A stretch of DNA of 64,000 nt from Paenarthrobacter ureafaciens (GCF_004028095.1 NZ_SBHM01000007.1:2418001-2482000), one strand, 5' to 3'; shown: positions 1 through 8,844, numbered from the stretch's first letter. Notes: generated from the sequence alone by a model not told the origin. Numbers and translations are program-made.

Positions 1-1406
1 GGAATGTTCTTGACCTGCAGGTCTACACCTACCGCGGTGGTGGCTGCGGTGACCAGGAAGGGGATAGGTTCAGAGAGCAACTCGTAACCGGCGGGCGCGG
101 TGTTTTCCACTAGGTAGTAGGTTCGGAAGTCAGGGCTTCCTGGCGCAACGGCACTGCCGTCAGCCCAATCCGAGTACCGGAGACCTGAAATGGTCAAAGT
201 TCCGTCACCGGCAACGGCGAAGCTCGTTTGCCCACCGATGACCACCGGGTTGGTGCCGGCCTTGGCGTCTGCCTCGGAGGTAAAGACAGAGAACGAAGCA
301 CCCGACAATGCTTCGCCATATTCGTTGATCTTCTCCACTGTGATGGCACCCCACTTGGTGACCACCGGAGGGGTCACCACAGGTCCGCCGGGTTGTCCGG
401 GGGTAACGTCGAGGCTAGCCGCGTTGGGGTAGAGCAGGGCGTCGTTCTCGATCTCGCCTACTGCGTTGACAGCTACGGTAATGACCACTTGGACCCGGGT
501 GGCCTGACGTACCGCCAGCAGCTGACGGCCACCTTCTGTGAAGATCACTGAGACAGTATTCGTGCCCGCATCGAAAACGACGTCGTAGTCGCTCGCATCC
601 AACACTGTCCCGTCGACCAGGGTCACATCTGTTCCGACGTAGGTGAGCTTGGTATCCAGATGGTCCACAATCCTGTAGCCGTCGATCACCGATTCGTTGG
701 GGATGTCACCGAGGATGGTGAAGTCGATTAGGTCCCCAAGCTTCACGTCAGCGGCATCCGTGACGGTCTTTTCTGCAGTGGAGACTGAGTTCTTGGGATA
801 GACATCAACGTCATACAGCCAGTTGTTCTGGTTGTCCGGATCCGTGGTGGGGATGGTTACCAGGAACGGCGCGGCCGGTGTGACTCCCGCCGGGACATTC
901 GTCTCCGTGACCAAATACAAGCCGATGGGAAGGTTGGCGAAAACGGCCGTTCCGTCGGCGGCTGTTGTCTGCGAGATGGCCGTTCCCAGCGTGTATCCCG
1001 CTCCTGTGATCGAGCCCGTGGGGTTCTGGGGATCGAACACATGGCTCAGGTTGTTGGCGGCCTCCCATCCCGCGTTGGTGGATAAGTCCAGGGTGTTGAC
1101 CTGCTGGATGGTGAACTCGACCCCTGCCAAGGGAGTAAAGCCCGACGTGTCCGGAACCGCGAACGTGGTGAAGCCGTTGCCATCGCCGCGGTGGTTGCCG
1201 CCGCCGTTGTGGCCACTGCCGTTGTTGCCGCCGCCGCCCGTTTTCACGGGCTTTTCAAACTTGTGCACCGTAATTGAGCCCGTTTGGTCACCGTCGACCA
1301 CCGGGGCAGCTGCGGCGGGGCCGACTGTGGAACACAGCGCCAATGCTGCACCGGCCAACGACGCGGCGGCTGCTCGCCATAACCGCCGGGGGTATGAAGT
1401 TTTCAC
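1..1406 (-). CDS. LPXTG-type major pilin (SpaH/EbpB-like), 3' end beyond window
   Basis: The gene runs leftward off the window, so only about the first 468 residues are visible and the sorting signal cannot be checked. The N-terminus (GTG start, VKTSYPRRLWRAAAASLAGA) is a signal peptide ending near AAAAP. A Gly/Asn/His-rich linker follows, then an N-terminal pilin domain with an E-box-like GLYLVTE. The pilin motif WLYDVDVYPKN carries the candidate cross-linking lysine at about residue 205. Next come an isopeptide-forming D2-type domain and a Cna_B-like domain with YYLVENTAPAGYE. In this family a class C sortase joins subunits through the pilin-motif lysine, and the fibre is then anchored to the wall. 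Other pilus genes and the sortase would lie to the left. The start at 1406 is the only in-frame one before the signal peptide. Family confidence is high; the exact subfamily is inferred. Confidence 0.85.
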   Translation of the reverse strand, partial: MKTSYPRRLWRAAAASLAGAALALCSTVGPAAAAPVVDGDQTGSITVHKFEKPVKTGGGGNNGSGHNGGGNHRGDGNGFTTFAVPDTSGFTPLAGVEFTIQQVNTLDLSTNAGWEAANNLSHVFDPQNPTGSITGAGYTLGTAISQTTAADGTAVFANLPIGLYLVTETNVPAGVTPAAPFLVTIPTTDPDNQNNWLYDVDVYPKNSVSTAEKTVTDAADVKLGDLIDFTILGDIPNESVIDGYRIVDHLDTKLTYVGTDVTLVDGTVLDASDYDVVFDAGTNTVSVIFTEGGRQLLAVRQATRVQVVITVAVNAVGEIENDALLYPNAASLDVTPGQPGGPVVTPPVVTKWGAITVEKINEYGEALSGASFSVFTSEADAKAGTNPVVIGGQTSFAVAGDGTLTISGLRYSDWADGSAVAPGSPDFRTYYLVENTAPAGYELLSEPIPFLVTAATTAVGVDLQVKNI

Positions 1407-1505
1407 TGCATGCTCGTTTCTCTCAGTGTGATGGTGCTCAATGCTGGTGCCGGCGGTGTCTATAGGGTTGCGGGAAACGACGACGGGATTTGAGGAGCGA
1501 TCCAG

Positions 1506-1751
1506 TTAATCCGGCAGGACCCGGATGGTGGTTTCGGGTGACTTCTCTATGATTCGTCGCGGGATGTTGCCTTGAAAGGACAACCAGAGGATGCGGCCAT
1601 CGGAGGTGACGGTGTCCACCTTGCCGCGGTCCATGAATTCGCCGTGTTCATAGACCTCGACGTTGCGTCCCCGCACCCCGGTCCAGTCGGTGGCTACAAT
1701 CCAGCCAGCATCTGCTTGCACGGCGTCCCCGGGGTCCTTGGTTTGGTTCAT
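1506..1751 (-). CDS. small hypothetical protein, 81 aa
   Basis: A short acidic soluble protein without membrane segments or a recognised motif. An AGAGGGATGACTC stretch directly before the ATG gives a good ribosome binding site, which is the main reason for calling it. The sequence has alternating hydrophobic residues (WIVATDWTGVRGRNVEVYEHGEF, then GRILWLSFQGN), compatible with a small beta-barrel. It lies between the pilin gene and helR, all on the minus strand, with about 90 bases separating it from the helR stop. Function unknown. Confidence 0.6.
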   Translation of the reverse strand: MNQTKDPGDAVQADAGWIVATDWTGVRGRNVEVYEHGEFMDRGKVDTVTSDGRILWLSFQGNIPRRIIEKSPETTIRVLPD

Positions 1752-1842
1752 GAGTCATCCCTCTTGTGCGCACGGGTCTTTCAACCGCGAATACTTTTCA
1801 GACTCAGTGGCACAACGGGACGGGATGTGACGCGAAAAGCGG

Positions 1843-3996
1843 TCAGAATTTAAGAATCATCAATTGCTGCGTCGCCCTGGTCATGGCAACGTAGCGGTCC
1901 ACGGCTCCTTCGATCCCTTCACCGAATGAGTCCGGATCAACCAGGACAACCAGATCGAACTCAAGGCCCTTCACCAGTTCCGGCGCCAGCACCCGGATGC
2001 GCGGCGACGCTGGTAGCGAACCCGTTCCGGCGTCGTACTTGGCGATCACGCAAGCCGTCCCCTCAGGGTGCGCTTCAAGCCAGTCAGTGAGCACAGTTCC
2101 CAGCTCGCCGACTGAACTGTGCACCACCGGCAGGCCACCGGTCCGGATGGAGGTGGGCACGTTGGCGTCGGGGAGGGCGGCGCGGATGATGGGTTGGGCC
2201 TCGGCCATGACTTCCTGGGGCGTGCGGTAATTGATGCTGAGGCTGGTGAGATTAACGGCGCCCAATCCCACCCGCTCCAGACGTTCCTCCCATGATTCGG
2301 TGAATCCGTGACGGGCCTGAGCGCGGTCGCCGACCACCGTGAAACTGCGCGAGGGGCAGCGCTGGAGGAGCATCTGCCATTCGGCGTCGGTGAGTTCCTG
2401 TGCCTCGTCCACCACGACGTGCGCGAAGGGCCCGGCAAGGACGTCGGGGTCCGCGATGGGCACGTCATCGTCGGCCAGTTTTTCCTGCATGTCCTCTCCG
2501 CGCAGCATGGACATGACCTGGAGTTCGGAGTCGTCGGCGGCGATGAGATCCTCCACCACGCGGTCCATGAGTTCCTTCTCGGCAGCCGCTTCGGTGTTCC
2601 GACGCCGCTTGCGTTGGGCCGCGCGGGGGTCGCCGAGGCGTTGGCGGGCAGCGTCCAGGAGCGGGAGGTCGGGCACGGTCCAGGCGTTTGGTTCCTTTCG
2701 TTGCAAGGTGGCCACTTCTTCCGGAGTGAGCCACGGCGCGCTCAGCCGGAGGTACGCCGGAACGCGCCAAAGGTCAGCGACCAGCTCGGCGTAGTCCAGC
2801 AGCGGCCAAGACTTGTTGAAGGCCTCCGTCAGCTCGGTGTTTTGGGCGAATGCTCTTCTGAGGAGGTCCTCGGGGATCTCGTCGGTATCGAACTTGTCCA
2901 GCAGGATGGTGACGAGCTCCTCCCACACGTCCTCGCGCGCCTCGTTATGCGGTGTGCCCGGCGACGGTGCGTTGAACGCCTCGGCCCAGTCGTCCGCGCT
3001 GAGCCACACGTCCGCCCACGGCGTCTCAACCTCAAGGCCGTCCGTGGGCGGTTCTTCGTAGAACCGGACGGCTTTTTCAACGGTCCGGACCATATCCGCT
3101 GCGCTTTTGAGGCGTACGACGGCGGCACTCGGCTCGGGTGCCGCGGCGGCTCCTTCGGGAACCAGGTCCCTGATGGTGCAGGTTTGCACGCCCTCTTCGC
3201 CGAGGCTGGGAAGAACGTCCGCGACGTAGTTGAGGTAGGGCCGATGCGGACCGACGAAGAGGACGCCGCCACGCCTGTGCCCGAGCCTGGGATCGGAGTA
3301 GAGCAGGTACGCTGCCCGGTGCAAGGCGACCACTGTCTTGCCGGTACCCGGTCCGCCGTCGACTACCAAAGCACCGCGGGACGATGCCCGGATGATGGCG
3401 TCCTGGTCCGCTTGGATGGTGCCGAGGACGTCGCGCATTTTCGCGGAGCGGCTGCTGCCCAGGCTGGCGATGAAGGCGGAGAGATCCTCCAAGGCCGGGT
3501 TCTCTTCGCTGTCGCTGGTGAAGGACTCGTCCCAGTAGTCGGTGATCCGGCCGCGCGTCCAGCGGTAGCGACGGCGGCCGGCCAGGCCCATGGGGTTCGC
3601 GTGGGTTGCACCGAAGAAAGGTTCGGCAGCGGGGGAGCGCCAGTCGATCAGGAGCCGTTGGCCGTCGCTGTCCGTGAGTCCGAGGCGGCCGATGTAGAGG
3701 GTTTCCTCGTCTTCTGCGGTGACGACCCGGCCGAGGCAGAGGTCCAGGCCGTACGCTTTCAGTGCTTTGAGCCTGCCCGTGAGGCGACGCGTTTCGACGT
3801 CCTTCTCCACTGCTTCCTGGCCGAAGCGGCTGGGGGATTTCCTGATGGCTTCGAGCTGACCTTCGAGGTCCGCGATCGTTTGCTCCAGGCTCGCGGCGAT
3901 GGCTGCGAAGTGCTGCTCATCGCCGGCGATAAGGGAGGGAGTGGCTTTGGGGGATAGGTGCTCAGGCAGGTTGAAGGCACTGGTTGCGAGAGGCAT
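1843..3996 (-). CDS. helR: HelD/HelR-family RNA polymerase recycling helicase-like ATPase
   Basis: A 717-residue superfamily-1 (UvrD-like) motor. Visible motifs are Walker A GGPGTGKTVVALHRA, Walker B VVVDEAQELTDAEW, motif III VVGDRAQARHG, a KGLEFDLVVLV motif and the C-terminal AMTRATQQL. An N-terminal helical stretch (about residues 20-75, with ASLEQTIADLEGQLEAI) matches the coiled-coil arm that HelD-type proteins insert into RNA polymerase. Members release stalled RNA polymerase; the actinobacterial HelR branch displaces rifamycins and gives tolerance. The ATG at 3996 is chosen because CAAGGAGCTCCC sits immediately upstream; longer in-frame starts would place the promoter repeat inside the coding region. 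The inverted repeat at 4044-4063 just upstream supports the HelR assignment over a generic HelD. Confidence 0.85.
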   Translation of the reverse strand: MPLATSAFNLPEHLSPKATPSLIAGDEQHFAAIAASLEQTIADLEGQLEAIRKSPSRFGQEAVEKDVETRRLTGRLKALKAYGLDLCLGRVVTAEDEETLYIGRLGLTDSDGQRLLIDWRSPAAEPFFGATHANPMGLAGRRRYRWTRGRITDYWDESFTSDSEENPALEDLSAFIASLGSSRSAKMRDVLGTIQADQDAIIRASSRGALVVDGGPGTGKTVVALHRAAYLLYSDPRLGHRRGGVLFVGPHRPYLNYVADVLPSLGEEGVQTCTIRDLVPEGAAAAPEPSAAVVRLKSAADMVRTVEKAVRFYEEPPTDGLEVETPWADVWLSADDWAEAFNAPSPGTPHNEAREDVWEELVTILLDKFDTDEIPEDLLRRAFAQNTELTEAFNKSWPLLDYAELVADLWRVPAYLRLSAPWLTPEEVATLQRKEPNAWTVPDLPLLDAARQRLGDPRAAQRKRRRNTEAAAEKELMDRVVEDLIAADDSELQVMSMLRGEDMQEKLADDDVPIADPDVLAGPFAHVVVDEAQELTDAEWQMLLQRCPSRSFTVVGDRAQARHGFTESWEERLERVGLGAVNLTSLSINYRTPQEVMAEAQPIIRAALPDANVPTSIRTGGLPVVHSSVGELGTVLTDWLEAHPEGTACVIAKYDAGTGSLPASPRIRVLAPELVKGLEFDLVVLVDPDSFGEGIEGAVDRYVAMTRATQQLMILKF

Positions 3997-4043
3997 GGGA
4001 GCTCCTTGGTCCGGATTCAGCTCCCCATTGTGCGGCAGGCCCC

Positions 4044-4063
4044 GGCCCTTGCGGCAAGGCCCC
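4044..4063 (-). promoter_or_regulatory. Rifamycin-associated element (RAE)-like inverted repeat upstream of helR
   Basis: The bases ggcccttgcggcaaggcccc form an inverted repeat (TTGC/GCAA core, GC-rich arms, one mismatch) 48 bases upstream of the helR ATG. From memory, the actinobacterial RAE is a 19-base repeat with a GGGGCTTGCGGCAAGGCCC-like consensus, and this site matches it nearly throughout. On the minus strand a TCTATACG sequence (4070-4077) lies just before it and could serve as the -10 box, so transcription would start at the edge of the repeat. In other actinomycetes RAEs make rifamycin-resistance genes, including helR, inducible by rifampicin. Confidence 0.75.
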
Positions 4064-4085
4064 CTGTGCCGTATAGATTGAAAGT

Positions 4086-4110
4086 GAGGAGAGGCGTTCT
4101 CCTCTTTTTT
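4086..4110 (+). terminator. Hairpin followed by T6, plus-strand orientation
   Basis: GAGGAGA (4086-4092) pairs with TCTCCTC (4098-4104) across a 5-base loop, followed by six T. Read on the plus strand this is a compact intrinsic terminator, though no plus-strand gene precedes it. It may block antisense transcription through the helR promoter region. Confidence 0.45.
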
Positions 4111-4136
4111 GTGCGCTTTTGGGGTTGGCTGCGCGC

Positions 4137-4205
4137 CCGTTTCGATGGCTTGCTGCGCACTATGCCGTGCCAACCATCGAATGCGCAGCGAGTCATCGAA
4201 TCGGG
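4137..4205. repeat. Dispersed hairpin repeat, copy A
   Basis: A 69-base imperfect palindrome. The left arm (ccgtttcgatggcttgctgcg) pairs with the right arm (cgcagcgagtcatcgaatcgg). A second copy lies at 5040-5110 with the same arm sequences and a different middle. The two copies bracket the DUF1648 gene. Confidence 0.7.
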
Positions 4206-4231
4206 ACGCCGCATCGACTGGCCGGAGCGCG

Positions 4232-4981
4232 TTACAGCGCTAAGACCACGCCGAGAACGATCGGAAGAACCACAAAGACACCAAGGAAAAAGCCCATCAC
4301 AACACGTCCCTTGCGGCTACCCACATTGACCGTCCAACCGACACCCGTGCCAGCCCGCTTAGGGACCAGAACGTGTGGGTCCTCTGGATTGTTGTAGATG
4401 ACGCCTGCAACCCACAGCCTGCTTTCCTGCTCTTCTGCTTCCGTGGGGCGGATTCCTTGGTGGTGGGCCGTCCGGTGCGCCCAACGGGATGCCGTTGCAT
4501 AGGAAACCGGAATGACGGCAAGAATCAAAGCGGTGAGTACGATCGCCGGCCACAGAGGAACTCGATCCGGATTTACCCACCCCGCTACTGCCAGAAAGCC
4601 GAACAAAGCCGCCAGCAGGATTGACGTGCCGCCCATGGCTGCCACGGTGCCGCGGATCACTGCTTCCCGGCTATAGAGCTTCCAGGGGCTGGCATCCTTG
4701 TCCGGCTGATCCATCCTCGACACCGCTGCAGTGACCAGCGCCAGGAAGATGCTGACCCCGGCGCCCATCACCGGGGCAAGGAACACCGAGCCGAAGGACT
4801 TTGGAGACCAGTCGTCCGGGCGCCCGTCTGGTCCCCAGTGCGTTGGGACGGGATCGGGAAGCGACTCGTAAAGGGTGGCTCCATAGGCGAAGCAGGCTCC
4901 GCAGATTAGCAGTGCTAGGAGATGCAGCAGCCAGCCCAGGCCGCGACCACGAGTGATCCGAGTTTCAGTAGCCACCGTCAC
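4232..4981 (-). CDS. DUF1648 (SdpI-like) membrane protein
   Basis: About 249 residues with several hydrophobic segments: WLLHLLALLICGACFAYG, then a helix in the SVFLAPVMGAGVSIFLALV region, two more around residues 125-175, and a C-terminal pair ending FVVLPIVLGVVLAL. The loop LPDPVPTHWGPDGRPDDW after the first helix is the signature of DUF1648, which also occurs in the immunity protein SdpI. A cytoplasmic segment before the last helices carries SRLWVAGVIYNNPEDPHVLVPKR, a DUF5808-like module. It has no close neighbour on its strand; both flanks carry copies of a hairpin repeat. The start is uncertain (GTG at 4981 or 4975) because no strong ribosome site is visible; an N-terminal extension to 5116 would run through the repeat and is unlikely. 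Confidence 0.75.
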   Translation of the reverse strand: MTVATETRITRGRGLGWLLHLLALLICGACFAYGATLYESLPDPVPTHWGPDGRPDDWSPKSFGSVFLAPVMGAGVSIFLALVTAAVSRMDQPDKDASPWKLYSREAVIRGTVAAMGGTSILLAALFGFLAVAGWVNPDRVPLWPAIVLTALILAVIPVSYATASRWAHRTAHHQGIRPTEAEEQESRLWVAGVIYNNPEDPHVLVPKRAGTGVGWTVNVGSRKGRVVMGFFLGVFVVLPIVLGVVLAL

Positions 4982-5039
4982 AAACGTCAGCCTAGTCCGG
5001 CGTGAGACGGTCGGATAATCCAGTGGCGTGACCAGGCCC

Positions 5040-5110
5040 GCCCATTTCGACCGCTCGCTGCATGTTAGACGGTAGGAAGCGTCTAACACGCAGCAAGTCA
5101 TCGAATCGGG
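5040..5110. repeat. Dispersed hairpin repeat, copy B
   Basis: The same element as 4137-4205. The left arm begins cccatttcgaccgctcgctgc and the right arm ends cgcagcaagtcatcgaatcgg. The inner stem here is TGTTAGACG/CGTCTAACA around a short loop, so the arms are conserved while the inner stem differs from copy A. Confidence 0.7.
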
Positions 5111-5207
5111 CTCCACGCGTCATTGTCGGGCGGGTGTGATGCGGACTTGTATCCTTGTCCAGGCTGATGTCTTTCAGCTCATCGCACGCACTTTTCCCGG
5201 GGAAAAA

Positions 5208-5942
5208 TTGAATATCAATGCTCTGCGCGGCCTTGCCGTATCCGCTCTCTTGGCCATTAGCCTCACGTCGTGCTCTGGAGGAGGGGCCTCTTCTGCCGAG
5301 GCGGAGCCTTCTCCGGTCAGCGAGTCCGCTACCCCGACCGAAGTGCCGTTCAAGACCTACTCGAGGGTTGAGCTTGGGAAGATCCTTGAAAGCGTCAGGG
5401 ATTCCAACGACACTCGTCTGCTGGTGATGCCGGATGATCGGTTGAAGGATGCCCTTAAGCAGGCGAAGGACATCGTATCCAATAGCACTGTTGAACCGGC
5501 CGCCTGCGCTGAGTTCGTTGCCGGAGGTGGAGCCCAATTGGAGGATGGAGCCGTTGTCAGCATCGGTGCGTCACCCAGTTCGAACGCTGAATCGGTAGTC
5601 TTGTTGACCTTGGTTTCCGGAGTGTCCGAGGACCGAGTAAACGAACTCATGGCGGGCAGGGCTGCAAACGTGAAATCTTGTGGAGCCAGCCAGGCCACGA
5701 TTCTCGGGCAGAGTGTAGAAGCGGTGACCAGCGTCCTCCAGACATCCGCCAAGACAGATGGAGCCCTGGCGTACAAGTCGTCAGCAACAGCTCCGGGAGC
5801 CGGCAGCCAGGATCAAGTGGTGGTAATGGCAGCCAAGGGCGGCGTTGTGCTCATGGGCCAGTCCACAGGTACGGCCGTTGCTGATTCAGACCTTCCGAAA
5901 CTGGAGGCAATGCTGGACCAAGCCGCGGACCTTATTAAGTAA
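5208..5942 (+). CDS. Putative secreted lipoprotein, function unknown
   Basis: A 244-residue protein whose N-terminus is a lipoprotein signal: a short positive region (LNINALRG), a hydrophobic stretch (LAVSALLAISL) and the lipobox LTSC with the acylated Cys at residue 22. A Ser/Glu/Pro-rich linker (SGGGASSAEAEPSPVSESATPTE) follows. The rest is a soluble domain with two further Cys (PAACAEF and VKSCGAS) that could form a disulphide outside the cell. The TTG start at 5208 is chosen because GGGGAAAAA precedes it and because it places the signal peptide at the N-terminus; a longer reading from 5136 would add a non-signal extension. A small membrane protein follows after 26 bases, so the two are probably co-transcribed. 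Confidence 0.75.
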   Translation: MNINALRGLAVSALLAISLTSCSGGGASSAEAEPSPVSESATPTEVPFKTYSRVELGKILESVRDSNDTRLLVMPDDRLKDALKQAKDIVSNSTVEPAACAEFVAGGGAQLEDGAVVSIGASPSSNAESVVLLTLVSGVSEDRVNELMAGRAANVKSCGASQATILGQSVEAVTSVLQTSAKTDGALAYKSSATAPGAGSQDQVVVMAAKGGVVLMGQSTGTAVADSDLPKLEAMLDQAADLIK

Positions 5943-5968
5943 CGGATACCAACCGGGCCGGGCGACTC

Positions 5969-6199
5969 TTGAAGAAGTTGGTGTTCGTCATTCTCAGCGC
6001 GGCGGTGGCAGCGTCGATTGCTGCCGCCACCGCTTGTGTGACGCTTCGAATGCTGGGCACAGAGAGACCCGGCCTGATCTCGTTGATCCTTTTGGCCGGC
6101 GTAGGTGCCCTGAGTGGCGCATGGTTTGCCTCCAGGTTCTGGGATGACCGTAAAGCCGTTCGTCAGCGAGCAGTTCACAATGCGGAGGACGTTGCGTAG
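5969..6199 (+). CDS. Small two-helix membrane protein, 76 aa
   Basis: TTG start. Helix 1 is LVFVILSAAVAASIAAATACV and helix 2 lies in LISLILLAGVGALSGAWFASRF, followed by a charged cytoplasmic tail (WDDRKAVRQRAVHN). No family recognised. It follows the lipoprotein gene closely on the same strand and converges with terC. Confidence 0.6.
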   Translation: MKKLVFVILSAAVAASIAAATACVTLRMLGTERPGLISLILLAGVGALSGAWFASRFWDDRKAVRQRAVHNAEDVA

Positions 6200-6219
6200 A
6201 GCGTGGTACGGGCCAGGCA

Positions 6220-7407
6220 CTACCGCCGCAGGAATTCCTCGTGCTGGCGATGCGCTTCTGCAACCTGCTCACGGATCTTGTCCACGTCCTTGGCCTTGTT
6301 CCGGTACTTCAACGGCATCTGCGCGATCTGCATCTCTTCCGCGGTCAGGGCGCGGTAGATGCGTTCGCGTTCGGCGGCGTCGGCGGTGTAGTCGAGGTCG
6401 AGGTAGTCGACGGCGTGGCGGCGCGCGTTGTTGATGGCTGTCTGGGCTTTGCCGGCGGGGCTGAGGAGGGACAGAACCACCGTCACGATGAGCGTTCCAC
6501 AGATCACGCTGAGCGACAGGCCGGTGGAGATCTCGACGACGTTCACGTGCTCGCCGTCGTTGATGAACGGGAGGTTGTTCTCGTGGAGAGCGTGGAGGAT
6601 CAGCTTCACGCCAATGAACGCCAGGATCGCGGCAAGGCCATAGGAAAGGTAGATGAGGCGGTCCAGGAGGCCGTCGATCAGGAAGTACAGCTGCCGCAGC
6701 CCCATCAGTGAGAAGGCAGTGGCCGTGAACACAATGAACACGTTTTGCGTCAGGCCGAAAATGGCCGGAATGGAGTCGAGCGCGAACAGGATGTCCGTTC
6801 CGCCGATCGCCACCATCACCAAGAGCATCGGGGTTAGCGCACGCTTGCCGTTAACCACCGTGAAGAGCTTGTCGCCGTCGTACTTATCCGTGGTGTGGAA
6901 GAGCTTTTTGGCGAGCCGAATCATGAAGTTGTTCGCCTGATCGTCGCCGTGGGAGTCGGGCTTGAGGAGGTTGCCGGCGGTCAGCAAGAGGATCAGGCCG
7001 AACAGGTAGAACACCCACGCGAACGAGTTGATCAGAGCCGCGCCCAGGAAGATGAAGCCCGTCCGGGCGATCAGCGAGAACACGATGCCGAAGAGCAGTA
7101 CCTTTTGCTGGTCCTCACGCGGAACCCGGAAGCTCGCCATGATGATCAGGAAGACGAAGAGGTTGTCCACGGACAGGGCCTTCTCCGTGATGTAGCCGGC
7201 GAAGTACTCCGACCCCATCTGCGCCCCGCCGAACACGAGGACCAGGATGCCGAACACCACAGCCAGGCCCACGTAGATGGACGACCAGACCGCTGCCTCT
7301 TTCAGCGTGGGGACGTGGGCTTTGCGGATATGAAAGAAGTAGTCGAACGCCAGAAGCGCCAGAATGACGACGATGGTGATGCCCCAGATCAGGGGAGAGA
7401 CAGTCAT
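6220..7407 (-). CDS. TerC/Alx-family integral membrane protein
   Basis: A 395-residue protein with the TerC organisation: N-terminal helices (IWGITIVVILALLAFDYFFHI), the acidic motif region TEKALSVDNLFVFLIIM, and the second acidic motif GGTDILFALDSIPAIFGL. Both acidic motifs are hallmarks of TerC/Alx proteins, which export Mn2+ or act in metal homeostasis and tellurite-stress phenotypes. The C-terminal 60 residues are hydrophilic (YLDLDYTADAAERERIYRALTAEEM). ATG at 7407 has AGCAGGATCC upstream. A yybP-ykoY-type riboswitch was looked for in the upstream 150 bases and not seen. Confidence 0.9.
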   Translation of the reverse strand: MTVSPLIWGITIVVILALLAFDYFFHIRKAHVPTLKEAAVWSSIYVGLAVVFGILVLVFGGAQMGSEYFAGYITEKALSVDNLFVFLIIMASFRVPREDQQKVLLFGIVFSLIARTGFIFLGAALINSFAWVFYLFGLILLLTAGNLLKPDSHGDDQANNFMIRLAKKLFHTTDKYDGDKLFTVVNGKRALTPMLLVMVAIGGTDILFALDSIPAIFGLTQNVFIVFTATAFSLMGLRQLYFLIDGLLDRLIYLSYGLAAILAFIGVKLILHALHENNLPFINDGEHVNVVEISTGLSLSVICGTLIVTVVLSLLSPAGKAQTAINNARRHAVDYLDLDYTADAAERERIYRALTAEEMQIAQMPLKYRNKAKDVDKIREQVAEAHRQHEEFLRR

Positions 7408-7592
7408 TGGATCCTGCTTTCGTGAGGCGGGGCGTGGAACTCAGCGAGGGTCGTGTAACTTCTTCCTCCAACTTACCGGGTTAGGTCCCGTGTTACGGCG
7501 TCGCGGGTTGGGAGTGGCGTACGACGGCGGGTGGTTGGCTTTGGTGGGTGGCTTTGCCGGATTCGACGAATGGTGAAGGCCATAATGGGGCG

Positions 7593-8814
7593 ATGACCGT
7601 ACCTTTCCTGGGGGCCACCTCGTCCAACAGAGTCCGTGCAGCCATATTTGTTGATTTCGACAACGTCTATATCGGGCTCAAATCACTTGATCCGTCTGCC
7701 GCGGAGCGGTTCGCCACTGATCCCGGCCAGCGATTACACAGGCGGACGAAGCGGGTGGGAAACACGTGCGATTCCTCATTCGCAATTGCTACCTCAACCC
7801 GACCGTTTACGCGAAGTACCGGACCTATTGGACCCGAGCAGGCTTCAGGGTCATCGACTGTCCTTCCCTTACTCAGCAAGGAAAGAGCAGTAGGACATCA
7901 ATCTGGTTCTGGACGCAGTGGATGTCTTGGCTGGTGTTGCGCATGTGGAGGAATTCTTTATCGCCTCGGATGACGCAGATTTTACGTCGCTCGTTCAGCG
8001 GTTCCGGGCTGCTGATCGCCGAACGACCGTGATAGTCGCTGGACCAGTTGCTGCTGCATACAGACAGATGGCGGACACGGTTATCCAGTCGCACGACTTC
8101 CTTGCGCTACTGAGTGGGGTGGCGAGCAGCGCCCTCGCGGTGGAGCCGGCCCGGCCACGGGCTGGGGATACTGCTAAGCCTGCGGCCAAGAAGGCCTCGT
8201 TAGCTTCAAGTGCAGCAGTTGCGGTACGCGAGATGGTCAAGGCCGCTGAGGGGCCGATCAAATCCGCGGTAGTTGCCCAGCGAGCATTGCCTGTGGATCC
8301 GACGCTCAGCAGCGACTGGGGCGGCCAAGGCAAATTCGGTACTTGGATAACCCGCATCGACGACGGAATACAGTTTGCGCCTATTCCCTCCCCGGGGTGG
8401 GTTTGGGATGCAAAACGGTTCTCGCAGGGAGATCTCCCTACGGTGGAAGATCCAGACGCTTCATTCCAAAATCAGATTGCACGGGTCACGGATATCCCGG
8501 CTTTGTCGGCGGTGCAATACAGGCAGATTCTGGTCACTCTGGCAGACAAACTGGCCGAGACCACCAATCGGAGTGAGCTCGCAAAACTGGTCCGGGATGA
8601 GTGCTTAGCTTCGGATGTTCCTGTGGCCCGTTCCTCCGTGAATTACGTCATTCAGGGATTGATCTATGCCAAGGTCACGCTCGCCAGTGGCTTGTCGTCA
8701 GCCGAGCTTACCCGGGCCTGGGTGGGGCACGTGGAAGGTATGTGCCGGGTGTCTGGGCTCCAACTCGACAAGGGCGAAGCGGCAAAGCTCCGAGCCTGGG
8801 CCGGGGAGGGCTAG
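7593..8814 (+). pseudogene. NYN-domain (PIN-like RNase) protein, frameshifted twice
   Basis: Three reading frames together encode one NYN protein. Frame 1 begins MTVPFLGATSSNRVRAAIFV and carries the first active-site strand (AAIFVDFDNVYIGLKSL). The next part (ADEAGGKHVRFLIRNCYLN) is in another frame, with the switch between about 7730 and 7742. The core then shifts again at about 7894, where AGCAGTAGGACATC appears to have lost one base. From there VLDAVDVLAGVAHVEEFFIA and SDDADFTSLVQRF give the remaining acidic positions, followed by a C-terminal OST-HTH/LOTUS-like region (YRQILVTLADKLAETTNRSELA). Intact homologues are cytoplasmic PIN-fold RNases. Either a true pseudogene or two sequencing indels; neither site is a long homopolymer. 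Confidence 0.75.
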
Positions 8815-8844
8815 CCGGACAACCAGGGAAGGCCTGACGTCCGA

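Noticed and set aside
2308..3957. 549-residue open frame on the plus strand opposite helR
   Set aside because: Antisense shadow of a high-G+C gene. Helicase motifs are all on the other strand, and this frame has no ribosome site or family resemblance.
6220..7600. Mn2+ (yybP-ykoY) riboswitch upstream of terC
   Set aside because: The conserved loop sequences were not found in the 190 bases upstream.
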